Part shown: positions 12,505-24,604 of the stretch, one piece after another
How the letters are laid out: every line of letters starts with the position of its first letter
Position numbering within the stretch: position 1 is the first letter of the stretch
Assembly (NCBI GenBank): GCA_051294375.1
Contig: CM119266.1
Coordinates: forward strand, 10,131,677-10,195,676
Source of the DNA: Paraspadella gotoi
Lineage: Eukaryota > Chaetognatha
Reading direction: 5' to 3'
DNA length: 64,000 nt
Notes under the pieces: generated by a model
What the model was told of the DNA's origin: nothing
What the model saw: the letters and a program-made list of their open reading frames with translations, nothing else
The model's database searches: none
Program-made: the position numbers and the translations under genes

Positions 12505-12580
<76 letters not shown>

Positions 12581-12584
12581 TCAG
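12502..12584 (+). repeat. (CTTT)n microsatellite
   Basis: About twenty CTTT units. The second copy (about 31490-31525) is much shorter. Confidence 0.98.
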
Positions 12585-12585
12585 C

Positions 12586-12955
12586 GTCATCACCGAGCAC
12601 CACCTTCCCATCACAAAACATAACCTTCTTATCACTGCAACCCCTTTCTCCCATTACCACTATTTTCCCATCACCAAACACTCTCTTCCCTTCACCAAAC
12701 ACCCTCTCCCAAAACCAAACACCCTCTTGTCCCTCTTCCCATCACCAAACCACCACCTTCCCATCACTGCATCCTCCTCTTTTTCCCATCGCGAAACACC
12801 TTCTTGGCCCTCGTCCCATCACCAAACACCACCTCCCCATCACTGCAACCTCCTCCTCCTCTTCCCATCACGAAACACTTTCTTGTTCCTCGTCCCATCG
12901 CCAAACACAATCTTCCCATCCCCGAAAGCCCTCTTCCCATCTACCCTCCATCTCA
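12586..12955 (+). repeat. Degenerate minisatellite, ~21-bp unit
   Basis: The consensus is close to CCCATCACCAAACACCCTCTT. Variants swap ACCAAACAC with ACTGCAACC or GCGAAACAC in a roughly alternating order, which suggests a higher-order period. It follows the (CTTT)n tract directly. The counterpart is at about 31540-31890. Confidence 0.88.
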
Positions 12956-13383
12956 TTCCCAGCAACACTCGCGTCGGCATTAAATCGGATGAGTTCAAAG
13001 TTTGTGATGATCTTTACTCTCTGACGACAAATATATGATCTGGGAAAGGAGGGTCGTCGTTGTCGTCGTCGTCGTCGTCGTCGTGTTCGTTGACATTGTC
13101 ATCATGAGATATGTAGATCAGTTTAAATGTTATTTTGTCTTTTTTTTCTAATAGTTGATAATGTAAGAAAGCCAAAAAAGGATAAAATATATGTATACCT
13201 AACATGTATTAAGACGTCATATCGTCGTCAATGTCATTTTTTGTTTGTTGTTATCAGTTTCCGCTGTCGTGATTGTTTGTCATTGTCATTGTCCTCACGG
13301 TTCTAATCACCGAAAAACGACGATTGTCCACTCACACGTGTCTCTGTCCGTAATTCACGCTCCTTCTGTCATCACGGACGTCG

Positions 13384-13386
13384 ACA

Positions 13387-13433
<47 letters not shown>
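13384..13433 (+). repeat. (GTC)n microsatellite
   Basis: Sixteen or so perfect GTC triplets. The counterpart near 32345-32375 is shorter and interrupted. A smaller GTC tract lies at 13053-13083. Confidence 0.97.
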
Positions 13434-13890
13434 TTCTTTGCATAAGTCTCATGAGTCGACGGAAAATTAGATTCTGGTAATAAAAACCGCAATAAAATAA
13501 GTTTGGGCTCAGAAGCCGAGACGAAGTTTTTCCTCTGTTGACGCGAATCGAACAGAAACACTTTTTTTCTTCTCTTTTTCCTCAAAAATGTTCGTTTCCT
13601 TTATTCTTGGTCCATATGTGACGGAGAACTGAGGGGGGGGGAAGAAAGGATGGTAGGGATGAATGGAATGAATACTTGTTTAATGAATGTATATATTGGA
13701 ATTAATGAATCGATCAGATCAATTATCATCCATTAGACTATCCAAATCAATGAATGTGAAGAGAGAGAGGGAGAGAGGAGAGAGAGGAGGAGAAGGTCAG
13801 GAGAGATGAGAGAGAGAGAGGAGGAAAGAGAAGAGAGAGAAGATCTCGTTTCCCGCTCAGAATAATTGGGCGGGAGGAAGCACTCCACGA

Positions 13891-14113
13891 AATAGAGGGA
13901 AAGGGCGACATATCAGAGGGTGGCTCCTCTGGGCGCGTCCCTGCTGCTCACTGTGGGTTTTTCACCATGGCGACTGACTCAGCATCGCGGAAACCGATGG
14001 GCTCAGGTACGGGCCATGCCCCGTATACCCTCGTCTGCGGCCCCATTATATAGGGGCCATCGGCGTTGCCCGCATGTACTAGGGCGGTCTCGTTGGGCTT
14101 CGGCGAATAGAGG
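13891..14113. repeat. ~210-bp segment present in copy A, absent from copy B
   Basis: Unique-looking GC-richer sequence, bounded on each side by AATAGAGG (13891-13898 and 14106-14113). In the second copy (about 32810-32885) the flanks are joined through a short G-rich stretch. The 8-bp direct repeats resemble a target-site duplication, but noise in copy B prevents a firm call and no terminal inverted repeat was seen. Confidence 0.5.
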
Positions 14114-14285
14114 TCTTCTTTCCCAAAGGGTTTTTTTCTGTATTCCGGTTTTTTTTTCACCCGCCACGCCCGAGAAGACATCCGAGGTTTTTTTAAGAAA
14201 TTCGAGTTGGTATAATTTTAAAAGCCCCGTCGTTTTCTCCCGCATTCGGCATCTTTTTAAATGATCTGATTTTCAATTCTTCTTC

Positions 14286-14287
<2 letters not shown>

Positions 14288-14351
<64 letters not shown>

Positions 14352-14432
14352 ATTTTCTTTTTTTTATTTTTAATAATTATTTTTTTATTTTTTTTTTTTT
14401 TTTTTTTATTTTTTTTTTTTTTTTTTTTATGA
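14288..14432 (+). repeat. Long poly-T / T-rich tract
   Basis: About 60 consecutive T, followed by further T runs broken by single A or short AT words. Copy B has only about 12 T at this place. Confidence 0.95.
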
Positions 14433-14578
14433 TTGAATAAAAAAAAAATATGTTTAACTAAAATAAGAATGAAAAAAAAAGTAAATAAATAAATTCCGAA
14501 GTGTCATCAATCATATTTTGTAAAAAAAAATCTTCTTGCCTTGGATTCAAATTTTAAGCCCTGCCGGTGCATTCAAGC

Positions 14579-14598
14579 AGGGAGATAAGAGAGAGGAG

Positions 14599-14652
<54 letters not shown>

Positions 14653-14716
14653 AGGGAAAGATAGAGAGAAGGACGGAGACGAGAGAGGAGAGAGAGAAAG
14701 AGAGAGAGAGAGAAAA
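14579..14716 (+). repeat. (GA)n microsatellite
   Basis: GA dinucleotides with AGGAG and ACGG interruptions. Confidence 0.97.
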
Positions 14717-15330
14717 TTAATTTTGAACTTTTTATTATCGACGATCTCGGGTGGTGAGGAATATCAAAAACTCACCCAAATGGAACCGTTGGTACTAAAG
14801 TTCGTACAGGGAGGAAGGTTTGTCTGGCACGAGGAAAAAGTCATTAGTGAGCAAAAACAATCTTTTATTATAAAAGTTTACAGATGACTTGTGTTTACCA
14901 TATCTTTAAAAAAAAAAATTTTTTAACTATCAAAAAAAAGATATTATAATTCATTAAAGTGATAACTTCTGTTAAAGATAAAACATTTTTAACTTAGGAA
15001 AATATATTTTAAGATTCTAACAATTACTTTTTAATATTCACAGCGGGTCAGGGAGGTTAGTGTTGTATTCTGGATATATCTCCCAGGTCAAACAAAACCA
15101 TACTGTACTCGTGACTTACCCAGTTGGCTTTTATTTTCTCTCGAAACGAAAAAAACAAAACAAAAACCAAAAAAAAAAACGAGCGACGGTCAATGATTTT
15201 ATGCAAACGAGGCACAATCCGACTTTGTTTCCTTTTTTTTCCCTCCGCGATGATAATTTGCCCAAATTTGCGCGCGAAATGTTTCGCTGCCAAAAAATAA
15301 CATCCGCCGATGACTGGAGAGCAATATGGT

Positions 15331-15350
15331 CTTGTCTCTCTCTCTCTCTC

Positions 15351-15428
<78 letters not shown>
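15331..15428 (+). repeat. (CT)n microsatellite
   Basis: About 95 bp of CT. The counterpart at 33916-33988 is shorter and more broken. Confidence 0.97.
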
Positions 15429-15431
<3 letters not shown>

Positions 15432-15793
15432 CAACAAAACCAACTGCCCCCCCCCCCAAAAAAAACGCGCAGTGACCATGCATCTCGCGGCTTAATTAAG
15501 GCGAAATTCGCTTCGACGTCGACAAATGACTTCAATGTCGAAATCCAATTCCCTTTTTGTTTCCATTTCAATTCTGACCCTTTTTATTTTTTTTATTTAT
15601 TTTTTTTTCGAGCGGACCTCTTTCAACAGAACAATTTTTGTACATGACGATCCAGTAATTTCTTTTTACATTTATTACCAAGTAGAGTAATATTTCTTAT
15701 TTACATTTCCTTTCTTTTGTTTTTACGCGGCCCCTCACCCATTTTCCCAAACCAACTTCCCACATTCATGTCTCTAATCAAATAGTCAAGCCC

Positions 15794-15869
15794 CACAGTC
15801 AGGCCCCACAGTCAGGCCCCACAGTCAGGCCTCACAGTCAGGCCTCACAGTCAGGCCTCACAGTCAGAC
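15794..15869 (+). repeat. 13-bp minisatellite, six units
   Basis: Units of CACAGTCAGGCCC change to CACAGTCAGGCCT after three repeats, so the array has two successive variants. In the second copy (about 34340-34410) the array is degraded. Confidence 0.92.
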
Positions 15870-16380
15870 TTCGTCGTAATTTTTGTCGTCGTCGTCATCG
15901 TCGTCGTGAGGTTCAACTCACCCCGTGAATGCATGCACGCGTAATTTGACACACACAGACACCCAAAAAAGCGCGCTTTTGTCATCGACGACTCGCGAAT
16001 CTTCAAGTCGTCGTCGTCGTCGTCGTCGTCGTCATCGACATCAAAGTTTTCGCCCTCATTTAGCTTATTTTTCCCTCCCTTTCGTCGTCGTCGTCGTCGT
16101 CTAGTTTGTATCCCTTGTCAACGGGTGGTCGCAATTATCGTATTAATTTTGCCCTCTGAAGAATTGTTAAAGCTTTGACCCTGACGTGACAATTATTATA
16201 CTTATCGCCCTTGTCAATTTTGTTCGGGGTAGTCGTCATCAATATTATCATCTTCATCGTCTCCCTCCTTCGTCGTCTTCGCCGTCGTCGTCGTCGGCGT
16301 CCGTCGTCGTCGTTCGTCGTAACGTCGACGTCGTCTCGTCGTCGTCCTCATTGCTATCATCTTCGTCGTCGTCGTCTTAC
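15870..16380 (+). repeat. Cluster of (GTC)n/(GTCGTCATC)n tracts
   Basis: At least five GTC triplet tracts alternate with unique sequence across 500 bp. Ser, Arg or Val runs predicted here are composition-driven. Confidence 0.85.
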
Positions 16381-16433
16381 TCACGAGGCTCAAGGACTCA
16401 GCGTCGCAACAAAAAAAAAAAGAAAGAAAATAG

Positions 16434-16437
16434 AGAG

Positions 16438-16485
<48 letters not shown>

Positions 16486-16522
16486 TGAGAGAGAAGAAGA
16501 GAGAGAGAGAGAGAGAGAGGAA
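16434..16522 (+). repeat. (GA)n microsatellite
   Basis: GA dinucleotides with a few AA or T interruptions. A further ~30-bp GA tract lies at 16911-16940, and a GAC tract at 16806-16838. Confidence 0.96.
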
Positions 16523-16906
16523 ACCCCGAGATGATAATAGAATATTCGGGGAAAAAAACTACGAATTTTGTTGACGAAGACGACGACGAAGGACACTGTT
16601 ACCGATCAAACAAATGTTATACTCGTTTATTACAATACTTTGTTTTTCGATTTCGTATTTGTGTTTGGCGAGCATTTAAATATTTTATTAAGCCGATACT
16701 ATTATAATAAGGCTCATATATGTCGAAAGGCGGAATATGAACAACTAGAATTCCTGACACCCGATTTGGATACGACACAATACTAATTGACACATAAGAA
16801 GGAAGGACGACGACGACGACGCGACGACGACGACGATAAGGAAAAATTCGACGACGACAAGGACAAAGACAACAATTGACTCATTGATATTTTCGGGGAA
16901 AAAAAA

Positions 16907-16943
<37 letters not shown>

Positions 16944-17284
16944 TGTCAATGAACTGGCAATGGCGCCTGCACACTTTAACTTTTTCTTTGTTCGGTCTGA
17001 AGCTCCGTCAGTCTACATCTTCGATTAAGTAAGTATTGCTTCAACTTACCCAACTCTTTTCTTCAACTTACCCAACCCTTTTTTTATTTTCCTTTCACTA
17101 CCTTTCTCTCCTCTTTCTCTCCTTTCCCTCCCCTTTCCTTACCCCCAGCTGCCTTCCGATCTCCGCCCCCCTTTGAATCTGCGAGACTCTTCCTTCACAT
17201 CTTTCATCCTAGTACCCGTCGCAGTTTTGCATAAACTTAGCTTAAATTTATACAATATATGAATATTTACTCAAGTATTACTAA

Positions 17285-17465
17285 TGTAGCGTCTCTTGCT
17301 ACTGAACTCTGACTGAGGCTGTCCACAGATGAATAAAGGTTTGAATAAGTTTTATTTCTATTTACAACAAAAATTTAAGCAATTTGGTGTGGAGAGGAAC
17401 TGAACTCCTCTCTCTCTTGCCTTCCCCTTTTATATCTTTAGCCGTCGAACGAGATTACCGCTACA
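17285..17465 (-). mobile_element. Probable solo LTR, 181 bp
   Basis: The ends are TGTAGCG and CGCTACA, so the element is bounded by TG...CA inside a 7-bp inverted repeat, as in LTRs. Read on the minus strand it has TATAAAAGGGGAAGG near its start and AATAAAACTTATT (polyadenylation signal type) about 100 bp later, the U3-R order of a compact retrotransposon LTR. No second LTR, primer site or pol-type frame adjoins it, so it would be a solo LTR. Flanking 5-mers do not match, so no target-site duplication is visible. The second copy is at 35789-35968. Confidence 0.6.
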
Positions 17466-17510
17466 TATCTTTCTGAGACCTCCTTGGAAGATATTGCGCA
17501 ACCGATCTTT

Positions 17511-17537
17511 GGATTTCACTGGGATTGTGAAATCCAA
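17511..17537. other. Short hairpin
   Basis: GGATTTCAC and GTGAAATCC are perfect 9-bp complements separated by about 8 bases. They lie 45 bp from the LTR. Role unknown. Confidence 0.6.
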
Positions 17538-17691
17538 AGCCGGCCTTTCTCTAAGTGGGTGGGAAAACCGCAATCATACTTTTCTTGGGTTCTATTATAT
17601 ACACATATTGTATATATATTTTAAAATGGCTTTTATAAGGGACCCGCTAAAAAAAAAATTGCGCAGGCCCACTTCGACAGTCTACACCTGC

Positions 17692-17856
17692 TGGACAAAT
17701 GGCCAAATGGCCTTTGTTGGAATCCGACTACATTGGGCTCCATTCTGACAAGGGTTAGGATGCAGACGTCCGTCCGAGTCGCAATGTCGCCAACGAAGGT
17801 CGTCTTGCAGACGCAGTGTAACCTCCGTTTTCATCGAGCATTGGAGGGTTGTTGTC
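17692..17856 (-). CDS. EGF-like exon (end of one EGF, start of next)
   Basis: The acceptor is a long CCTCCTCCTC-type pyrimidine tract ending CTCAAG before 17856. The donor is CAG|GTGTAG. One frame gives DENGGYT, the next gives HCVCKTTFVGD, and the third gives NPCQNGAQCSRIPTK. Together these are the C-x-C-x5-G end of one EGF and the NPCQNGAQC start of the next, read across two small frame breaks. Length 165 nt. Asn-Gly-Ala is a classic EGF loop. Last EGF exon seen in the window. Confidence 0.6.
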
Positions 17857-20800
17857 CTTGAGGAGAGGAGGGAGGAGGAGGAGGAGGAGGAGGGAGAGAA
17901 GAGGAGAATATAGGGGAAGAGAAATGACAAAGTATTAGCTTTCTTAGCCTATTTTCCATAACGCCTTCATTTAATCTTAAATTTGGAATTAGATTAATTT
18001 TTAATAAAGATTAGGTTGAAAATTAGATTAAGGGTTTAGGTTAGGGATTAGGCTAGCGATAAAATTTAGAAATTTGGTCAGTGATTTAGGGTTATGGTTA
18101 GGAGGAGAGTAGAAATTACGCATTAAAGGTTTGGGTTAAGGTTAGGGCTTAGGATTAGGTCAAAGTTTGAGATTGACGTTAGAAATTAAGGTTAGGGATT
18201 AAGTTATTAATTTAAAAAATATATTTTAAGTAGATATTAAGGTTTAAATTTAATTCCGGATAAAGCAAAATAATGGGGCGCTCTGAGAAAAAGAGGAACC
18301 CCCGCCCCCCATCGACACCTGATTGCACGGTCCCAAATTCTGATTGGCGTACGCACTCGTTCACATTCGTCCCGCACCTGTTCCCTCTCCACCCGCTCGT
18401 GCATCTGCACGTGAGAGGCATCGACATATATGAGGCAGCTGTCAGGTGCAGTCGCGGCGGTCTATGGCGCAGGTGGGGCCGATGTAGCCTGGTTTTGGAG
18501 GTGAGGTGTGGAGGGGTGGTGAAATGAAAAGGTTGAAAATGGAAATGACCAGGGAAATTAGCAAATGGAAAGGGAAATGGAAGAAGAAACGAAAAAATGA
18601 AGTGGAAAATATAATTGGGACATGGAAATTTAAAAAAAAAAATTAAAATGGTAATATTGAATTGGAAAATGTAAAAAAAATGAAATGGCCCTGCTAAATA
18701 AAAAATGGAAATAAGTAATGAAAAATCGTAAAAAACTCAAATTGATATGTAAAATAGAAAATAGAAAGGTGGCTATGAAAAATGGAGAAAATGGAAATGG
18801 CAGGGAGAAAAGAAAGGGAAAATGGAAAAAAATGTAATGGCGGGGAAAAAAGAAATTTGGAAAAGGGGGAAAATGAAAAAAATGAATGGCCACGCAAAAA
18901 GAAAATGGAATGAAAAAATTGGAAAAAAAAAAGAAATGGCTAGTAAAATAGAAAATGGAAATGAAATTTGCAAAATGGAAAAAGGAAAATGACCCTACCA
19001 GTCCTTCCCAGAGCCTACCAGACCTGAAGCAGATCTTAACTGACTTACCGGACCCAACCAGACCTTACCCAGACCCTTACCGGACCTAACCAAGACCCCT
19101 TATCCTCGAACTCTCTGACATCTGCACTTGAATCTTTGACAGAGTCAGTCCGGAATCGATCTCGCAGACTCTCCGTTGAGACAAGGAGACGATCGCATTT
19201 GGTGACAGTGGCGCAGAATGGACCCGAGAATCCGGGAAGACAAAGGCAAGAGAAACTGCCCGGTTATTGGCGCAGAGTCGGGTGTTGACTGTGGAAAGAA
19301 AAAGTCATGGTGAGTGGGGCTGACGCTTCGCCAAAAAAAAAGTACATTTGTTTCTTCGTTTCTCTTATTGGCCAAAAAATAACGAATGAACTCGATCGAA
19401 AATTCGGCTCTTCTTTTCCAGAGTGCCCCATTTCTGTACGCTATTCCAGCAACTTAATTTTAACCTTAGTATAAAATTGGTAATTTTTACAAATCAACTT
19501 AAATATGTTCTTAATGCTATAGACCAATCCATTAACCTCAGAAATAACAATAACCCCCTAATCCTAATTAATCCCGAACCAAACCTTTTAAACCCTAAAC
19601 TCTTGTTCATACCCAATCTCTACCCTGATTACAACCAAGTCCCTAAAACCTTAAACCTTAGTTAATATCTAACTTAATCCCTAATCTTAACCTCCAGCCT
19701 ATCATTAACTTAACTAAAAATTAATGTAATTCAAATTTAGGCTAAAATGAGGCCATTCTGGGAAAATAAGCCAAGCTAGGGGCAAGATAGGTTTATTTAT
19801 AAAGTGATATGAATAATTTTTATATAATGGTCTTACAATTTCGTTATCCTCTCATACAACCTACAACCGACCCCACCACCTAGGCCCCCTTCCCTCTTTC
19901 TCTCAAACCCACCGCCACGCAATTCCCTTTCCCGCCGTGGTAGCGCATTCGTTTGACGTCTTGCTCGCAGGAGTCACCCATCCAACCGGAACTGCATGAG
20001 CAGATGGCCTGCCAGAGACAATATTGCAGACGCCATTGTTCTTGCAGAATCCTGACATGAGTTTGTCTCGCAACGAGGACCAAGAAAAACCTGAGTAATA
20101 TTTTTGTTTTTTGTTTTATTTTTTTATGTTGTTATTTGATGCTTATTTTTATTTTTGATTGTTCTTGTTGTTATTTGTTGTTAGATTTCAATGTTGTTGC
20201 TTGTTTTCGTTTGCAGCTACATTCACAACCACATAATTACCGGCACAAAAGCAACCACCGCAACAAGAAAAAACAACAAGAACAACAACAAAATTCTTAG
20301 CAATCGCAACAACCACAACACTTTGTCCCCAAATTAACCATAACAACGACAACAACACAAAATTTATAAGCAACAACATCAACAACATTAAGCACAACCA
20401 ACAATTCCACAATAATCTCAAAAAAACCAAAACCACATCCACCATCAACAACCTGATGGCACTGGCACTTCGGCCTAGCAAGGGTCAGCTGGATCGGGGA
20501 GCAATCCCTTGGTTGGCGCAAGGGTTTGGCTGGCAGGCATTTGACATCTGGCATTGATCGCCAGTTAAACAGCGTCTTTGCAAAGACATTTGTAGGAACC
20601 GTATAGATTTGACAAACTTGGTCTTTGTCTGAAAAGAGAAAAGAATAAGAATTAAGAAAGAAAGAATGAGAATTGAGAAAGAAATGAGAATTGAGAAAGA
20701 AACAATGAGAATGAGAATAGAAATCAAGAAACGAATGAAGTGATCTAAAGATTTCACAGAATTTGTTTCTTCCATTTGCTCATCCTTAAGATTTCACCCA

Positions 20801-23800
20801 CCGATCACAAGGACCGTAAGGATTGTTTCACAAACATTCGTTGACGTCCTTGTCGCAATTTCTCCCGTGAAACCTGTAAAAAAAAAGAGTGAATAAATAA
20901 AGAAAATATTCCAAAAAAGGTACCTATCTTGGTATGTATGTATCGAATAAACGAGTTATTAAAATACTTAAGTATCTTTTAAAAATATATTATCTTTCCT
21001 GTAATCAAGTCAGCATTATAATCAAGACATATTTTATGAATTAAACGAAAATCAAAAAAATAAAAATTTTTTTTCCTAAAATATATAATTAAATAACGAA
21101 AAATATTGTTAGTACAAAAATTCCAAATACAATATTATTAGATATTAATGATAATAATGAAAAAAAACATACAAACCTGTTTTGCAAGTGCAGAACAAAC
21201 TTTCTTCAGTTGAGATTTGGATTTAATTTGCATTCGCCCTCTTTACACGGATTCGGCGAAAAGGAACAGTTCACAACTTTTTCCATGGAAGCCGGTTTCG
21301 CAATAGCATCTGGTTAGAGAGAGAGAATACAATTAAAAATAGATCACATTTGTCAAAAAAAAAAAATATTAAAAAAGTTTTTTTAACCGACCATTATTTA
21401 TTTATTTATTTATTATTCCAATAAATTTTATGCCCCATAACTGTCTGTTCTCCCATTATTTAATTTTAGCCTTAACATTAACCTAAATAAGTTTAAATGT
21501 AGAAAACTAATCCCTAATCCAAACCTTAACCCTCAACACTTATCCTTAATGTCTAATCTAAACGCTAGTTCGTAACCTAAAATCCCTAACCCTAATTACA
21601 AACCAAGTCCCTAACCTTAATCACTATCCTAATCCTTAACCTTAATCGTAATTTTTAAATCAAAGAATTAATTAAATTTTTAATTTAAGATAAAACGGGG
21701 CATTCGGGGAAAATAAAGGCCTATCTTTTCTTCCCCATCTCTTCCTCCTTTTCCCATTCATTTTCCCAATCAATTTTCCCATCTCAACCCCTCCCTTAAC
21801 CATCTCACCTGTATCCATTGTTCCGGACCATGATGCCACCTCCCTTGGTTTCCGGCACGGGTTCGGCTCGAATGCAGGGTCCCGGAGTGAAGGAAGTCGT
21901 CGGTTTCAGTGTGGAAACGGTGGAAACCGGAGTGGTAGTCAGAGTGGAAAACGGTGGAAACCGAGTTGTGCAGAGTAGAAACCGGAGAACGGGTGGTAAC
22001 GAAAGTGCTGGTGGATGGCTGGAAGGTGAGGGGGCGGTAATGGAAAATTCGCCCGATGATTGGTTAAATCCAAGTCCGTTCGACCAATCAGAATTCGAGA
22101 AATTGGAAATAGGATTGAGGCGGTGGTTTTTATTTTTTTTTTTTAAAATGTTGTTATTTTCCTTCTCGCTTTTGATCCACGACCAAACATAACAACATGC
22201 TTTATTACAAAAAAATGTTTGGGAGTGATTTATAATTCCTTTTTTTATAATTTACCTTAGTCCCAATATGATCGACTTAGGCAAAATTGTTTTTTTTAAG
22301 TAAGTAGATTTTTTTTTGCTTTATTTAGTAATTAACTGAATAAGAGTTTAGGAAATTAGCTTAAAACGGAAATATAACTGAGAATCTCACTACCTAATTG
22401 CTTTAATTAAAGAAGAATAATATTGCAACTTCCAAAACAAAAAAAAAAGATAAATTAAATGTAAAATTAAAAAAATTATCAATTAGATCGTTTACGGTAT
22501 TTATTTGAAATTGTAGATCATAATCAAATATAAAACTTTAAATTTGCTTAACAGTCGAGAGTTTAAGCCCTAATAAAAAAAACGCTTAGTAATTTGAGAA
22601 AAAAAAATTTCCCAATACATTCATACACCCACTTTAATCCATTTTTTTTCTGGCCCCCCTCTTTCTTACTTACCCCCCCTCACTCATCTCAAACTTGGCT
22701 CCTCGAACTCACCTTGGTAGACTTCGAACTGGAACATCTGCAAATCTCTGACGACGAGAATTTGTTGCCGTCCGTCGACCTCTAAACTCCAGGACATTGA
22801 GGGCGGCCAGAATCGATGTGGACGGGAAACTTCGAGGAGGCCAAGTTGACGGTTTGATCTCTCTGCGAAATGAGAAATCAATTAAGAAATCAATTAAAAA
22901 AATGAATCAATTCAAGAAACCAATAAATCAATCAATTCTTCAAAAATTCAAACAAGAAATCAATCGAGAATGGATCAAACGATCAATCAATCAAGAAATC
23001 TAAAAATTCGATTGAGAAATTCATTGTCGTCGTGCGTCGGAATGAGTTCACCCCCTGCCTATCAGCATGACACCTTCCGGTCGTGACACGGCGGCTTCAA
23101 TGATTAACGCCGGCAGATCATGACCATTATCCTAATCTCTAATAGTATCTTCCTGCGGGAACGCGAGTCGAATGTACAAGTCATCTCTCACCGGTCGCGA
23201 CTGAAGGGGACTTACTTACAGGCGGGACGAACTATACTCTAACTTGCTATAAGTTATAGCAATGCCCGACTCGCGCTGGATCTTGTCTTTAAAGTCCGGC
23301 ATCGATTCTTAACCTGACAGTCCAATTCCAGTCACCCACTGCGTCCTCTCCAACGGTCGTCACGAATTCTCTTGGTTGGATTCTCGTCGGCGAACTGAAT
23401 TCTTTATACAGGTGTTCAACGAGGGTATTGATTTAATGTTACGCAATGTTACGAGTCGACAATGACAAAAGGGCTCTTCCTCCGAAAGTGAGCCATTTTT
23501 CCCCCCGTTATCCCAGATCGTATACGACACGGATTTTAAATCGGAGTGAAATGAAAAGATCAAATGCTGTGGCAAATAATTTGTTATAGCAACTTGAGAT
23601 TTTGCCTTGGTAGAAAAATGTTGCAAAAGAAAGCGCTGGAAGGCAAGCGCACCAGTGGTTATGATGTAAATATTATCAATTTGCTACATAGGAACGCCAA
23701 CCTCATAGACGGCTGGGCGTCTAGTGGAACGTTCCATTGGTCGTTGTTGAGCCGAGTCCCGAATGAAATTCTAAAAAAGGAAGGGAAGGAGAGAGAGAGA

Positions 23801-23806
23801 GAGAGG

Positions 23807-23882
<76 letters not shown>

Positions 23883-23936
23883 TGATGAGAAAAAAGAAGA
23901 TATGAGAGGAAAAAAAATATTACTTTCTCTCTTTCT

Positions 23937-23992
<56 letters not shown>

Positions 23993-24563
23993 CTCTCTCA
24001 CCTACAAATCCTCTTCTCCCCTCCGACTCCGAAATCGAAGTAAATCCACTGTGGAGGTTGATCCCTCGAATGCCAAAACTTTCATCTCGTGCCTGTGCCA
24101 GATCTTTCTCTTTGGACACTCCGGTCTTTCGGGCCTAAGAAAATTTTTAGTTTGTTTTGTTTGTTCCGTTTGTTTGTTGATTTTGTTTTGTTGGTTTTTG
24201 TTTTGTTTTGTTTTGTTTTGTTGTTGTTTGTTTGTTGTTTCGTTTATTTCGTTTGTTTCGTGTGTTTTGTTTATTTTTTGTTTATTTGTTTGTTGTTTTG
24301 TTGTTTTTGTTGTTTGTTGTTTTTTGTTTGTTTGTTTGTTGTTTTGGTTTGTTTTGTTTAATCAACAGTCTAAAGGTTCCGACCGACCGACCAAAATGAC
24401 GACCGACCGGACTTTCCAAAACTCATTTAAACCTGAACGCCTTGATCGCGTCCCACAGAGATTCTCGAAATGAAGACTTGGCGTTCGCTCTCCCGACGGT
24501 CGCCAAAGCCACGTTCTCTGTGCCGCATCTGAAGCCGTTGGAATCGGTCGTCGAGACGGGCGA

Positions 24564-24604
<41 letters not shown>

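Noticed and set aside
18010-18220. Telomere or subtelomere end
   Set aside because: TTAGGG-like words are degenerate, occur in both orientations in several places and lie inside bounded inverted-repeat elements between exons.
24140-24362. Possible multi-pass membrane protein (Phe/Val/Cys-rich frames of 63-140 aa)
   Set aside because: The frames are overlapping readings of a TTTG/TTTTG repeat.
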